A DNA stretch of 64,000 bases, taken from NCBI RefSeq assembly GCF_022760925.1, contig NZ_JAKTNT010000005.1:1-64000 (forward strand), read 5' to 3'. The first letter of the stretch is position 1. Each line of letters begins with the position of its first letter. The translations under genes were made by a program, and so were the position numbers. The DNA is from Thermus hydrothermalis. GTDB lineage: Bacteria; Deinococcota; Deinococci; Deinococcales; Thermaceae. The notes under the pieces were generated by a model. The model searched no databases. It had not been told where the DNA came from and saw nothing but the letters and a program-made list of their open reading frames with translations. Shown piece after piece: positions 25,912-34,718 of the stretch.

Positions 25912-27108
25912 CTAGACCAGGCTTCCCACCCATCGGCCCGTGGTGTATTGCCCTGTGTAGTTGGTGGCCAGGAAGCGCTGGAGGGGCTCTGAGGCCAGTA
26001 CCTGCTTGAGTTCGGCTTGGCGGAGGCCCTCGAGGAAGGGGTCAGGGTGGGTGTGAAGGAGGTGGGTCATCCAGTAGGAGAAGTACTCCCCCTGCCACAC
26101 GTGTTCCAAGCAGGTTTCCGTGTAGCGGCTTAGTTTGGCCTCATCTCCCTTTTTGAAGAACGTCCAGAGGGCATGGAACAGGGCCACGGCATCGGATACG
26201 GCTAGGTTCATCCCCTTGGCGCCCGTGGGGGGCACCACATGGGCGGCATCGCCCGCAAGGAAAACCCGTCCATGCTGCATGGGCTCGGCCACGAAGGCCC
26301 GGTGGGGGGTGAGGCTCTTTTCCAAAAGCGGACCCGGCTTTACCGGAACTGCCCCCTCCAGGCGCAGGTTGAGCTCCTCCCAGATCCGTTCGTCTGGCCA
26401 GTCCTCTAGGTTTTCCCCGGGAGATACCTGAAGGTAGTTCCGGGCCAGGGTAGGGGAGCGCATGGAGAAAAGGGCAAAGCCTCGAGGGTGGCTGGCGTAG
26501 ATCAGTTCCTCCGCTGCCGGCGGGGCCTCCGCCAGGATGCCGAGCCAGGCAAAGGGATAGGCGATTTCTTTAAGGGTGAGGCCAGGGATAAGCGCTCGCA
26601 TGCGGCTATGGGAGCCATCGGCCCCCACCACGAAGGTGGCTTCTAGCTCCGCCTCTTGCCCCTCAGGGGTGCGGTAGCGAACCCTAGGCGTGCTCGTCAG
26701 GTTTTCCAGGCCCACCACCTCGTGTTCAAAAAAAATCTCCCCGCCCTCTTCTAAAAAGCGGGCGATCATGTCGCGTACGAGGTACTGCTGGCCGTAGACC
26801 CAGATGCGCCACCCATCGGCTAGGTTGGGAAAATCTATGCGGTGTAGCTCCCCCACATGGGCGAGGTAAATCCCTCGGTGCTCGTAGCCGCTTTGGAGGA
26901 GTCCTTCCCCGAGACCCGCCTGGAGCAAGATTTCCCTCGTGCCCCATTCCATGACCCCAGCGCGGATGCGGTGGGGACTGGTTTCTAGGTACTCCCGGGT
27001 CTTGGCCTCGAGGACCACCACCCTAATCCCCTCCCGGTAGAGGAGGTGGGCGAGGAGAAGGCCGGCAGGTCCTGCGCCCACAATGGCCACGTCCGTCTTG
27101 GCGGGCAT
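25912..27108 (-). CDS. pobA: 4-Hydroxybenzoate 3-monooxygenase
   Basis: Predicts 398 residues, about the length of Pseudomonas PobA, starting at ATG 27108 after GGAGGTAAGC. Flavoprotein monooxygenase motifs are clear: GAGPAGLLLAHLL near residue 11, the PobA-specific HRIRAGVMEWG near 46, the DG motif VGADGSHSR near 157, and GDAAHVVPPTGAKGMNLA near 283. It hydroxylates 4-hydroxybenzoate to protocatechuate. It is the last gene of a TRAP importer operon, four bases after dctM, which suggests the importer brings in 4-hydroxybenzoate. Confidence 0.93.
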   Translation of the reverse strand: MPAKTDVAIVGAGPAGLLLAHLLYREGIRVVVLEAKTREYLETSPHRIRAGVMEWGTREILLQAGLGEGLLQSGYEHRGIYLAHVGELHRIDFPNLADGWRIWVYGQQYLVRDMIARFLEEGGEIFFEHEVVGLENLTSTPRVRYRTPEGQEAELEATFVVGADGSHSRMRALIPGLTLKEIAYPFAWLGILAEAPPAAEELIYASHPRGFALFSMRSPTLARNYLQVSPGENLEDWPDERIWEELNLRLEGAVPVKPGPLLEKSLTPHRAFVAEPMQHGRVFLAGDAAHVVPPTGAKGMNLAVSDAVALFHALWTFFKKGDEAKLSRYTETCLEHVWQGEYFSYWMTHLLHTHPDPFLEGLRQAELKQVLASEPLQRFLATNYTGQYTTGRWVGSLV

Positions 27109-27112
27109 ACGC

Positions 27113-28423
27113 TTACCTCCCCAGGGTTCCCCAGTTGGGTAGCCAAAGCGCCAATTGGGGAAAGACGAAAAGAAGCCCAACCAGAGCAAAAAGGGGGATG
27201 AGAAAAAGCATCACCCAGCGGAAGATGCTTCCCAAGGGCACCTCGGGCAGCATGGCCTTAACCACGTACACGTTCACCCCCACCGGGGGCGTAATGACCC
27301 CCATCTCCGCAGTCAACACCACCAGAACCCCAAACCAAATGGGATCAAAGCCCAATTTCTGCACTACGGGGAAGAAGACGGGAACCAGGAGGGTAATCAA
27401 GGCCATGGAATCCATGAAAAACCCTCCCAGGAAGAAGATGAGGACAATGGCGAACAGGATGGTTTCTGGAGCCAAGGGAAGCCCTTCTACCCAGTCGGCA
27501 AGGTGAAAGGGTATACGGGTGAGGACGAGAAAGCGGCCAAACAAGGTGGCCCCAGCGATGAGGGTGAGAATCATAATGGACGTGCGCAGGCTTTCCGCCG
27601 TGGCGGCTACAAACCCTGCCCAGGTCAATCGGCGATTAAGGGCCGCGAAGGCCAAAGAGCCCGCTGCGCCAATCGCCCCTGCTTGGGTGGGGCTGAACCA
27701 CCCCCAAAAGAGGCCCCCCACCACCAGGACGAACAAAAGGGGAACCTGCCACGCACCCAATAGGGCACGGAAACGTTCCCCCCAGGACAGGGGTTCTGCG
27801 GGAGGGGCCGAGCTGGGCCGCCAAAGAGCCACCCCGTAGGCGGTGGCTGCCAGAAGAAGGGTGAGAACAATGCCGGGAAGCACGCCCGCCAAGAAAAGGT
27901 GTCCCACGGGTTGGGTGGTCAGGAAGGCATAGACTAGAAAGACAGTGCTAGGGGGGATGAGAATGCCCAAGGCACCTCCCGCGGCCACGGTGGCCCCGGA
28001 AAAGGCGGGATCGTAGCCGTAGCGCCGCATTTCGGGAAGGGCCATGCGCCCCATGGCAGCAGCGGTGGCGGCGCTGGAACCCGAAACGGAGGCAAACCCA
28101 GAACAGGCCAAAATGGTGGCCACACCTAGCCCTCCCCGCACAGGCCCCACCAGGGCATAAAAGGCCCGGTAGAGCGCCTCGCCCATGCCCGCCATGGAGG
28201 CGTAGTAGCCCATTAGGACAAAAAAGGTGATGGCGCTAAGGCTATAACTGGAAAACTGGTTAAAGACATCGCGGGCGGCCAGGCTGGCGGCCGCATCCAG
28301 AGGTATGAGCACCGCCATGCCCCCAAGGCCCACCAACGCCATGGCGAAGGCTACCGGCACACCCAAGGCGAAGAGGGCCAGGAGAACAAGGATCCCTAGC
28401 AGTCCAAGCTCTGTTGGGTTCAT
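27113..28423 (-). CDS. dctM: TRAP transporter large permease (DctM/UctM)
   Basis: Predicts 436 residues from ATG 28423, overlapping the dctQ stop by four bases. It has about twelve hydrophobic spans and DctM hallmarks such as SGSSAATAAAMGRMALPEM and GGALGILIPPSTVFLVYAF, and the C-terminal motif LTAEMGVITPPVGVNVYVV. It forms the sodium-coupled channel with DctQ. A longer upstream start exists but reads through the end of dctQ. Confidence 0.92.
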   Translation of the reverse strand: MNPTELGLLGILVLLALFALGVPVAFAMALVGLGGMAVLIPLDAAASLAARDVFNQFSSYSLSAITFFVLMGYYASMAGMGEALYRAFYALVGPVRGGLGVATILACSGFASVSGSSAATAAAMGRMALPEMRRYGYDPAFSGATVAAGGALGILIPPSTVFLVYAFLTTQPVGHLFLAGVLPGIVLTLLLAATAYGVALWRPSSAPPAEPLSWGERFRALLGAWQVPLLFVLVVGGLFWGWFSPTQAGAIGAAGSLAFAALNRRLTWAGFVAATAESLRTSIMILTLIAGATLFGRFLVLTRIPFHLADWVEGLPLAPETILFAIVLIFFLGGFFMDSMALITLLVPVFFPVVQKLGFDPIWFGVLVVLTAEMGVITPPVGVNVYVVKAMLPEVPLGSIFRWVMLFLIPLFALVGLLFVFPQLALWLPNWGTLGR

Positions 28424-28908
28424 CGGTGCTCCCTTAGCTTGACGAGTTGATCCAGGAAGAGATAGAGCCCATAGAGGGTACTCAACACCAGTAGCCCCCA
28501 AAAGGCATAGGCGAACGGATACATGGGGGTACGAAGGCCCGGTAGGACTTCCCCGGACTGGGCTAGCCCTTGGGCAAAGCGCCAGGTGTAGAGGGCGATG
28601 ATGGCGAAGAAGATAGCAACCAGAAGGTAGCCCATGGCGCTAAGGAGTCCCCGGACCGGGCGGGGAAGGAGGTGGAGCCCATACTCTACATGGATGTGGC
28701 GGCCCAAGAGGAGGGTCATGCCCATACCGGCACCTACCGCCAAAAGCTGGGCAATGCTTACCAGTTCGGTGGCCCCGCTCAAGGGGGACTTGAACACCTT
28801 GGCCCCTATGACGTCCCAAAGCGTGGTGCCAAGCATGACCCAAAGGCAAAGCACTCCGAGTGCCTCGCCGAGTTTTCCCAAGGCATAGATGCGTTGCCGC
28901 AAGCCCAT
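28420..28908 (-). CDS. dctQ: TRAP transporter small permease (DctQ)
   Basis: Predicts 162 residues with four hydrophobic spans near 14-34, 46-66, 84-108 and 128-150, the DctQ topology. It stands between dctP and dctM in the standard order. A strong stem-loop lies between dctP and this gene, which may lower dctQM expression relative to the binding protein. Confidence 0.88.
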   Translation of the reverse strand: MGLRQRIYALGKLGEALGVLCLWVMLGTTLWDVIGAKVFKSPLSGATELVSIAQLLAVGAGMGMTLLLGRHIHVEYGLHLLPRPVRGLLSAMGYLLVAIFFAIIALYTWRFAQGLAQSGEVLPGLRTPMYPFAYAFWGLLVLSTLYGLYLFLDQLVKLREHR

Positions 28909-28924
28909 AAAGCGTCCTTTCGCA

Positions 28925-28962
28925 GGGGAAAGCCCCGCTTTGGGACTTGCGGGGCTTTCCCC
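28925..28962 (-). other. Intercistronic stem-loop between dctP and dctQ
   Basis: GGGGAAAGCCCCGC (28925-28938) pairs perfectly with GCGGGGCTTTCCCC (28949-28962): a 14-bp stem with a 10-base loop. On the transcribed (minus) strand no run of T follows, so it is not a classical terminator. A position directly after a binding-protein gene fits 3'-end stabilisation of the dctP message or partial termination. Confidence 0.75.
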
Positions 28963-28970
28963 AAAAAGGC

Positions 28971-30083
28971 TTAGAGTTGGACCCGAACGGAAGCGGGGCC
29001 GGTGGAGGACTTGATGCCCCGCCGCTCTTGTTCACGCAACCAGTAGGCAATGCGCTCGCGGATAAAGCGAAGGCGAGCCTGCACCTCGCCTTCGCTTACC
29101 CCTTTGGCCGCCAGGCTGCGGGTGTAGTCCTGGATAAGGCGGTCGGCCACCTGGGCGAACCGCGCGCTTTCCTCCTGGGGAAGTTGTATGACATCTACCT
29201 TCGTGTCCTTAACGGCATAACGGTAGCCATCAATATCCACTTGATTCCACATGGCGGCAAGCTTTTCCACGAACTCGTTCTTTACGTAATTGCTAATCAC
29301 GTCCCGCAACTCCTGGGGAAGACCGTTCCACGCCTGCCGGTTAGCCACGATGTAGAAGGTGTGCACTTGGCCCACCTGCCAGATTTCCGTGACGTAGCGG
29401 ATAACCTCGCCAAGGCGGAAGGTGACGAGGGTTTCGTAAGGGATCATCAACCCATCAATGACCCTTTTGGAGACGTTGTCGTAGGCCTCCGGCATGGGGA
29501 TGGGGCGGGCCGTGGCACCCAAGGCTTCTACGAACCGGCCAATGTAACCTACGCCGCGGAGGGTCATTCCCTTGAGATCCTCTAGGCGCCGCACGGGCTT
29601 TTGTGCGCTGAAGATTTCCATGACTGGGGAGGCGTGCAGGGTGATTACCACGGTGTCGGCCCATTCCTTCGGACGATACCGCTCGTAGAACTCGTGGGCC
29701 ACATGGGTGGCTACCCAAGCGTTGGGGAAGCCAAGCGGCAGGTCCAGGATCTCGGTTTCGGCGAAACGGCCAAAGTTATAGGCCAGGTTGGTGATACCCA
29801 GGTGGGCCACTCCTTGAACTACCCCGTCGTAGATGGCTGCGGGGCCCAAAAGGGTCCCGCCATGGTAGGTTTCCACGCGCACGCGCCCCTCGGTAAGCCT
29901 TTGGACATCGGCGGCAAACTGGTCTATAAGCTTGCTCTGGGCTGCGGGCGCCGGAAAGTAGTTGGCAAAGCGCAACGTGTACGTGCGGGGTTGAGCGTAA
30001 ACGTTTACAAAGCGCGTGGAAGCAGTGGCCCCCAAAAGTCCGAGTCCTGCCTTGATAACCTGTCTGCGGCTTAGCCTGCGCAT
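28971..30083 (-). CDS. dctP: TRAP transporter periplasmic binding protein (DctP family)
   Basis: Predicts 370 residues. The N-terminus MRRLSRRQVIKAGLGLLGA is a twin-arginine-type leader, and the mature part has the DctP pattern (LRFANYFPAPAAQSKLIDQF, then GYIGRFVEALGATARPIPMPE with the carboxylate-binding region). It is the first gene of dctP-dctQ-dctM-pobA. Its promoter carries the same operator as the second dioxygenase operon. The substrate is inferred to be 4-hydroxybenzoate from linkage to pobA. Confidence 0.9.
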   Translation of the reverse strand: MRRLSRRQVIKAGLGLLGATASTRFVNVYAQPRTYTLRFANYFPAPAAQSKLIDQFAADVQRLTEGRVRVETYHGGTLLGPAAIYDGVVQGVAHLGITNLAYNFGRFAETEILDLPLGFPNAWVATHVAHEFYERYRPKEWADTVVITLHASPVMEIFSAQKPVRRLEDLKGMTLRGVGYIGRFVEALGATARPIPMPEAYDNVSKRVIDGLMIPYETLVTFRLGEVIRYVTEIWQVGQVHTFYIVANRQAWNGLPQELRDVISNYVKNEFVEKLAAMWNQVDIDGYRYAVKDTKVDVIQLPQEESARFAQVADRLIQDYTRSLAAKGVSEGEVQARLRFIRERIAYWLREQERRGIKSSTGPASVRVQL

Positions 30084-30108
30084 CTACCCCTCCTTGGATC
30101 TCGCGTTT

Positions 30109-30138
30109 AGCCTAGCATATGGGTGGCCAAAATGTCAA
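30109..30138 (-). promoter_or_regulatory. Promoter of the dctPQM-pobA operon
   Basis: Minus strand: -35 TTGACA (30133-30138), 18-base spacer, -10 TAGGCT (30109-30114). The layout matches that at 43870-43899 (TTGACA, 18, TAGCCT) upstream of the second dioxygenase. Confidence 0.65.
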
Positions 30139-30145
30139 CAATTTT
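30129..30145. promoter_or_regulatory. GntR-type operator on the TRAP promoter
   Basis: AAAATGTCAACAATTTT is a near-palindrome around TGT-CA-ACA, the TNGTNNACNA type bound by FadR-subfamily GntR regulators. It covers the -35 box. The perfect version AAATTGT-TG-ACAATTT is at 43864-43879, just upstream of the cluster that encodes a GntR protein (44896-45552). Confidence 0.6.
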
Positions 30146-30149
30146 GTTC

Positions 30150-31121
30150 TCACCGAGCCACGCCCTGGGCGACAGGGGGGGTTCCGTAGGTGTAGAAGGT
30201 TTCCGGAAGCTGCCCCCCAAACCAGATGGTGCTCTTTTCCAGGTCGTTTACGTTGGTCACGTCCCAGACCACCGTCTTCCAAGTAGGGTCAAAGATGAGG
30301 TAGCCGGTGTCGCCGAAAAGCTCCACGCGGGTTCCCCCCGGCTCAAAGACGTACATGAAGTAGGCCTGGGTGGTTCCGTGCTTGCCCGGCCCCGCCTCAA
30401 TCCGCACATCGTACTCCACGCACAGATCCGCCAAATCCATCAGGTGCTGGGGATACCCGTACCAGAAGGCGATATGGTGGAAGCGCCCCTTGGAACCCGT
30501 GGCGTCGCGCATGAGGCCGATCTCGTGGACCAGGGGGCTCACGGAGAGCCAAGCCCCAAGCTCTTCACCTTCCCCGCGCACCTTTTGCTCCCGGAGCTTG
30601 AAGCCCAGGACCTCCTCAAAAAAGCGCCGGTTGGGCGTGACCTCGGAGCAGAGGCAGTTCACGTGGTCCAGGCGCCGGACCGGCACGCCCCTGAGGGGCC
30701 TTTTGGAGGGGCGGTTCTTGAGCTTGCTTCGCTTCTCAGGGGGCGCTTCGTAGTACGCCACCTCAAAGAGGAGTTCCATCCGGTGCCCGTCAGGGGTGAC
30801 GAACTGGTAGGCAGGACCGTGGCCCAAGTCCCCTTCTATCCACCCCTTGCCCAGGCCGGAGGCCTCGAGGGCCTTGACCCGCCGTTCTAAGGCCTCGGGG
30901 GAGGCGGTCCGCCAGGCGATGTGGCCTAGGCCCGCCTCCTTGGCCTCGGTGATCTTAAGGGTGTGGTGGTACCAGTCCTCGTAGGCCCGAAGGTAGACGG
31001 AGCTCCCTTCACAGGCTGTGACCTCGAGGCCCAGAAGTTCCGTGAAAAACCACAAGGTGCCTTCGGGGTTAGGGGTCAGGATCTCTGCATGGGCCAGTTG
31101 CACCACATCAAACCCTTCCAT
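30150..31121 (-). CDS. Type I extradiol ring-cleavage dioxygenase (protocatechuate/catechol type), copy 1
   Basis: Predicts 323 residues from ATG 31121 (a TTG precedes it), which overlaps the CMD-family stop. Two vicinal-oxygen-chelate repeats are seen; expected iron ligands are His143 (RRLDHVN), His206 (GRFHHIAFW) and Glu257 (TRVELFG). It is related to thermophilic catechol 2,3-dioxygenases and to the second copy at 43922. With pobA, an IclR regulator and a complete lower meta pathway nearby, protocatechuate 2,3-cleavage as in the Paenibacillus pra pathway is the best fit. Catechol is the alternative substrate. Confidence 0.85.
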   Translation of the reverse strand: MEGFDVVQLAHAEILTPNPEGTLWFFTELLGLEVTACEGSSVYLRAYEDWYHHTLKITEAKEAGLGHIAWRTASPEALERRVKALEASGLGKGWIEGDLGHGPAYQFVTPDGHRMELLFEVAYYEAPPEKRSKLKNRPSKRPLRGVPVRRLDHVNCLCSEVTPNRRFFEEVLGFKLREQKVRGEGEELGAWLSVSPLVHEIGLMRDATGSKGRFHHIAFWYGYPQHLMDLADLCVEYDVRIEAGPGKHGTTQAYFMYVFEPGGTRVELFGDTGYLIFDPTWKTVVWDVTNVNDLEKSTIWFGGQLPETFYTYGTPPVAQGVAR

Positions 31122-31528
31122 CAAAGCCTCCCTTCCTCCTCCATGCGGAGGATCTCCTGGATCACCTCAGCCCCGCGGTTGGCAGCGGGCAGCCCCCGGA
31201 AAAGGAAGGCAAGCCCCACCACCGCATTGAGCTCCTCGTAGGTGGCCCCGGCCCGCCGGGCAGCGATGGCGTGGAGCTTGGCGGCATCGGAGAGGTCCAT
31301 AAGGAGCATGCCAAAGAGCATGAGCTGGGCCGTCTTCACGTCAAAGCAGGGGGGGTACATGAGGCGGGCCCGGAGTTCTTCTTGCATCCGCAAGGTTTCG
31401 GGGTCCAGCCGGGCCAGGAGGTCAGTCCGGGCCTGGATTCTCGGGGGGACGAAACCGATGAGTTCCCGGTAGCGGTCGCGCAGGCGCTCTAACTCTTCTG
31501 TGGACATGCGGAGTTCCGGCTTGGGCAC
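31121..31528 (-). CDS. Carboxymuconolactone-decarboxylase-family protein
   Basis: Predicts 135 residues from a GTG after GGGAGGTAGAG. The helical CMD core is visible in the segment [20 protein letters not shown] followed by [15 protein letters not shown]; the CXXC pair of peroxidase-type AhpD members is absent, which favours an enzymatic or structural role over redox. It is cotranscribed with the dioxygenase (overlap TGATG). I infer that it decarboxylates the ring-cleavage product (5-carboxy-2-hydroxymuconate-6-semialdehyde), the missing step between protocatechuate 2,3-cleavage and the lower pathway. I cannot exclude another function. Confidence 0.75.
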   Translation of the reverse strand: MPKPELRMSTEELERLRDRYRELIGFVPPRIQARTDLLARLDPETLRMQEELRARLMYPPCFDVKTAQLMLFGMLLMDLSDAAKLHAIAARRAGATYEELNAVVGLAFLFRGLPAANRGAEVIQEILRMEEEGRL

Positions 31529-31572
31529 AGGCTCTACCTCCCTTGTGAATCCCTTGCGGGTGTTTCGCCCTC

Positions 31573-31602
31573 ACCTTAGGCCCATGCGCCGCGGGACCGC
31601 AA
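31573..31602 (-). promoter_or_regulatory. Promoter of the CMD-dioxygenase operon
   Basis: Minus strand: -35 TTGCGG (31597-31602), 18-base spacer, -10 TAAGGT (31573-31578). The nearer GTTC-N9-GAAC element begins 7 bases upstream of the -35, the same distance as at the tctC promoter. Confidence 0.5.
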
Positions 31603-31609
31603 GGGTGGC

Positions 31610-31648
31610 GTTCATTTATGCCGAACCGAACGTTCGTATATTCTGAAA
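31610..31648. promoter_or_regulatory. Tandem GTTC-N9-GAAC elements between dioxygenase operon and iclR
   Basis: GTTCATTTATGCCGAAC (31610-31626) and GTTCGTATATTCTGAAA (31632-31648, the better arm facing left) are 22 bases apart centre to centre. The second overlaps a TATATT -10-like box (31637-31642) for the plus-strand iclR gene. The geometry would let one protein activate the minus-strand operon and repress its own gene. Confidence 0.6.
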
Positions 31649-31698
31649 CAAGGTATCGGCACCCAAGGCAGGAGGGATTACCCTCGGAGGTGAGGCCC

Positions 31699-32472
31699 AT
31701 GCTGGGAACGGTACAGAAGGTTGGCGAGGTCCTGGAACTCTTCTCCCAAGACCGCTCGGAGTGGGGGGTAAGCGAGGTGGCCAAAGCGTTGGGTATCCCC
31801 AAGTCCAGCGCCCACGCGCTCCTCGCCACCATGAGCCAGATCGGTCTACTCAAGCGGACCCGGGAAGGGCGGTACCGCCTAGGGTGGCGCATTCTGGCCC
31901 TCTCCCAAGTGCTTCTCTCCACGAGCTCGTGGCGACAGGAGGCCAGGCGGGCCATGGAGGAGCTGGTGGCCCGCTACGGGGAAACCACCCATCTGGCGGT
32001 CCTGGAGTGCGGCCGGGTGGTCTACGTGGAGAAGCTGGAGGGTACCCGGGCGGTGCGGGTGGTGAACACCGGGGTGGGCGTGGAGCTTCCCGCTCACTGT
32101 AGCGGCGTGGGCAAAGTGCTCCTTGCCTTCCGCCCATGGGAAGAGGTGGAGAAGATCGTCTCCCAACGGGGCATGCCCGCCTTTACCCCCAACACCATCA
32201 CCACCTTGGACGAGCTCAAGACCGAGCTCCAGGCGGTGCGGGAACGGGGCTACGCCTACGACATAGAAGAGGTGGTGCCGGAGCTTTGTTGTGTGGCAGC
32301 GCCCATCCGGGACCACACGGGGGAGGTCATCGCCGCCATGAGCCTGTCTGTACCCTTTTACCGTTTCCAGCAGATGAAGGAGGAGTACCGGAGGGCCATC
32401 CTCGAGGCCACCCGGGCCGTTTCCGAGCGGCTTGGGTACATGGGGGAAACAGCATGGACAAGGTCAAGGTAG
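31699..32472 (+). CDS. IclR-family transcriptional regulator
   Basis: Predicts 257 residues from ATG 31699 after GGAGGTGAGG; a longer frame starts inside the operator. Residues 1-65 form the winged helix ([22 protein letters not shown]), and the C-terminal IclR effector domain holds [18 protein letters not shown] and the C-terminal [19 protein letters not shown]. PobR, PcaU and PraR, known regulators of 4-hydroxybenzoate and protocatechuate genes, belong to this family. It heads the lower-pathway operon, overlapping the next gene by 19 bases. Probable effector: protocatechuate or 4-hydroxybenzoate (inference). Confidence 0.9.
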   Translation: MLGTVQKVGEVLELFSQDRSEWGVSEVAKALGIPKSSAHALLATMSQIGLLKRTREGRYRLGWRILALSQVLLSTSSWRQEARRAMEELVARYGETTHLAVLECGRVVYVEKLEGTRAVRVVNTGVGVELPAHCSGVGKVLLAFRPWEEVEKIVSQRGMPAFTPNTITTLDELKTELQAVRERGYAYDIEEVVPELCCVAAPIRDHTGEVIAAMSLSVPFYRFQQMKEEYRRAILEATRAVSERLGYMGETAWTRSR

Positions 32473-33374
32473 CCATCCTGGGGTCAGGCAACATCGGCAC
32501 GGACCTGATGTACAAGCTTTTGAAAAACCCCGGGCACATGGAGCTGGTGGCCCTGGTGGGGATTGACCCGAACTCGGAGGGCCTGGCCCGGGCCCGGGCC
32601 TTGGGGTTGGAGGCGAGCCACGAGGGAATCCAGTACATTCTGGAGCGGCCCGAGATCAAAATCGTCTTTGACGCCACCAGCGCCAAGGCCCACGTGCGCC
32701 ACGCCAAGCTTCTCCGGGAGGCGGGGCGGATCGCCATTGACCTGACCCCGGCGGCCCGGGGCCCCTACGTGGTCCCCCCGGTGAACCTGAAGGCGCACCT
32801 GGAGGAGGACAACGTGAACCTCATCACCTGTGGGGGCCAGGCCACCATCCCCTTGGTCTACGCGGTGCACCGGGTGGTGCCGGTCCTTTATGCGGAGATG
32901 GTGTCCACGGTGGCTTCCCGCTCCGCGGGGCCGGGTACGCGGCAGAACATTGACGAGTTCACCTTCACCACGGCCCGGGGCTTGGAGGCCATCGGGGGAG
33001 CGAAGCGGGGGAAGGCCATCATCATCCTGAACCCGGCGGAGCCGCCCATCATCATGACGAACACGGTGCGGGTCATCCCGGAGACGGAGGCCTTTGAGCG
33101 GGAGGCGGTGGTGGAAAGTGTCCGGGCCATGGAGCGGGAGGTGCAGGCCTACGTGCCGGGGTACCGGCTGAAGGCGGACCCGGTGTTTGAGAGGCTCCCC
33201 ACGCCTTGGGGGGAGCGGACGGTGGTGTCCATGCTCTTGGAGGTGGAAGGCGCCGGGGACTACCTGCCCAAGTACGCGGGGAACCTGGACATCATGACCG
33301 CCTCGGCCCGGCGGGTGGGGGAGGTCTTTGCCCAGCACCTTTTGGGGAAGCCGGTGGAGGAGGTGACGGCATGA
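32454..33374 (+). CDS. Acetaldehyde dehydrogenase (acylating)
   Basis: Predicts 306 residues of the DmpF/BphJ family. The NAD motif [10 protein letters not shown] is at 9-18 and the acyl-thioester Cys126 lies in ITCGGQAT. It converts acetaldehyde, channelled from the aldolase, to acetyl-CoA. Thermus thermophilus carries a studied aldolase-dehydrogenase pair of this type on its megaplasmid. It overlaps the aldolase by ATGA. Confidence 0.95.
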   Translation: MDKVKVAILGSGNIGTDLMYKLLKNPGHMELVALVGIDPNSEGLARARALGLEASHEGIQYILERPEIKIVFDATSAKAHVRHAKLLREAGRIAIDLTPAARGPYVVPPVNLKAHLEEDNVNLITCGGQATIPLVYAVHRVVPVLYAEMVSTVASRSAGPGTRQNIDEFTFTTARGLEAIGGAKRGKAIIILNPAEPPIIMTNTVRVIPETEAFEREAVVESVRAMEREVQAYVPGYRLKADPVFERLPTPWGERTVVSMLLEVEGAGDYLPKYAGNLDIMTASARRVGEVFAQHLLGKPVEEVTA

Positions 33375-34414
33375 GCTGGGACCTTTCCTTGGCCAAGCCT
33401 CCCGTGGTGGTGGACACCACCCTTCGGGACGGCTCCCACGCCCACCGGCACCAGTACACGGTGGCAGAGGCCCGGGCCATCGCCCGGGCCTTGGACGAGG
33501 CGGGGGTGTTTGGGATAGAGGTCTCCCACGGGGACGGGCTTGGGGGGAGCTCTATCCAGTACGGCTTTTCCCGCACGGACGAGATGGAGCTCATCCGGGC
33601 GGTACGGGAAGAGGTGAAGCGGGCCAAGGTGGCGGCGCTCCTCCTTCCCGGTATCGGCACCCGGAAGGAGCTCAAGGAAGCGGTGGAGGCGGGCGTGGAG
33701 ATGGTGCGCATCGCCACCCAGTGCACGGAGGCGGACATCTCCGAGCAGCACTTCGGGATGGCCAAGGAGATGGGCCTCCTGGCGGTGGGCTTCCTCATGA
33801 TGAGCCACATGCGCCCGCCGGAGTTCTTGGCGGAGCAGGCCCTCCTCATGGAGTCCTACGGGGCGGACGTGGTGTACATCGTGGACTCCGCCGGGGCCAT
33901 GCTGCCCCAGGACGCCTACGCCCGGGTCAAGGCCTTGAAGGAGGCCCTGAAGAGGGCCCAGGTGGGCTTCCACGCCCACAACAACCTGGGCTTGGCCATC
34001 GGGAACACCCTGGCGGCCTTGGCGGCGGGGGCGGACTGGGTGGACGGCACCTTGAGGGGGTACGGGGCGGGGGCGGGGAACGCCGCCACGGAAGTCCTGG
34101 CGGCGGTGTTGGACAAGGCGGGGCTCAACCCGGGGCTGGACGTGTTCAAGCTTTTGGATGCGGCGGAGTACGTGATGGGTCCCATCCTGCACTTCCAGCC
34201 CTACCCAGACCGGGACTCCATCGCCATCGGGTACGCTGGGGTCTACTCCACCTTCCTCTTGCACGCCAAACGCATTGGAAAGGAGTTTGGGGTGGACCCT
34301 ATGGCCATCCTCTTGGAGCTGGGACGCCGCCAGGCGGTGGCGGGGCAGGAGGACTGGATCCTGCGGGTGGCCCTGGAGCTCAAGGAGAAGGAGGCCGGGG
34401 CCTTGGCGGACTAG
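33371..34414 (+). CDS. 4-Hydroxy-2-oxovalerate aldolase
   Basis: Predicts 347 residues of the DmpG/BphI family. The metal and catalytic motifs are visible: [16 protein letters not shown] (residues 13-28), [12 protein letters not shown], and [14 protein letters not shown] with the two metal His. The C-terminal DRE-TIM communication domain contacts the dehydrogenase. It cleaves 4-hydroxy-2-oxovalerate to pyruvate and acetaldehyde. Its partner is encoded immediately upstream with a 4-base overlap. Confidence 0.95.
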   Translation: MSWDLSLAKPPVVVDTTLRDGSHAHRHQYTVAEARAIARALDEAGVFGIEVSHGDGLGGSSIQYGFSRTDEMELIRAVREEVKRAKVAALLLPGIGTRKELKEAVEAGVEMVRIATQCTEADISEQHFGMAKEMGLLAVGFLMMSHMRPPEFLAEQALLMESYGADVVYIVDSAGAMLPQDAYARVKALKEALKRAQVGFHAHNNLGLAIGNTLAALAAGADWVDGTLRGYGAGAGNAATEVLAAVLDKAGLNPGLDVFKLLDAAEYVMGPILHFQPYPDRDSIAIGYAGVYSTFLLHAKRIGKEFGVDPMAILLELGRRQAVAGQEDWILRVALELKEKEAGALAD

Positions 34415-34432
34415 GATGGACCATGGAGCGGC

Positions 34433-34537
34433 TTGGTTTCGTGGGTACAGGAGAGGTTTGGGCGGGAAGTGGTGTTCCGGCCTAGCTTCAGGGGAGCGGA
34501 GGACCTTTTCCGGAGGAACGAAGATGGTGGTCCTTAA
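34433..34537 (+). other. Possible small ORF or gene remnant
   Basis: Between the aldolase and the tautomerase, a TTG-initiated frame gives 34 residues (core WVQERFGREVVFRPSFRG, ending EDGGP). The same frame continues from the aldolase stop without interruption. Its composition looks protein-like, but there is no ribosome binding site and I recognise no family. It could be a 3' remnant of a lost gene or a chance frame. The overlap with the tautomerase start argues against a modern gene. Confidence 0.2.
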
Positions 34538-34718
34538 GGTGACCCTGCTGGAGGGCCGCCCGCTGGAGAAAAAGCGGGAGCTGGTGAGGCGGCTAACGGA
34601 GATGGCGGCGCGCCTTTTAGAAGAACCCCAAGAGGAAATCCGCGTGATCCTCTACGAGGTGAGGCGCGACCAGTGGGCAGCAGGGGGCGTGCTCTTTTCA
34701 GACAAGGAGGGAGCATGA
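34524..34718 (+). CDS. 4-Oxalocrotonate tautomerase-like protein lacking Pro-1
   Basis: Predicts 64 residues, the length of canonical 4-OT, after a good GGAGG ribosome binding site. Numbering from the residue after Met, Arg11 (LLEGR) and Arg39 (EIRVILYE) are conserved. Residue 1, which must be the catalytic amino-terminal proline, is valine (start reads ATG GTG GTC). A second tautomerase gene at 37724 has Pro1. The protein may be a non-catalytic partner subunit or be inactive as a tautomerase. It overlaps the next gene by ATGA. Confidence 0.85.
   Translation: MVVLKVTLLEGRPLEKKRELVRRLTEMAARLLEEPQEEIRVILYEVRRDQWAAGGVLFSDKEGA

Noticed and set aside
28925..28962. Rho-independent terminator
   Set aside because: The stem is strong, but no T run follows on the transcribed strand; the A run is on the wrong side.
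31631..31640. CGAACGTTCG palindrome (from 31628) as a PaaR-type site
   Set aside because: The half-sites have no two-base spacer, so it does not fit CNAACGNNCGTTNG; it arises from the junction of the two GTTC-N9-GAAC elements.
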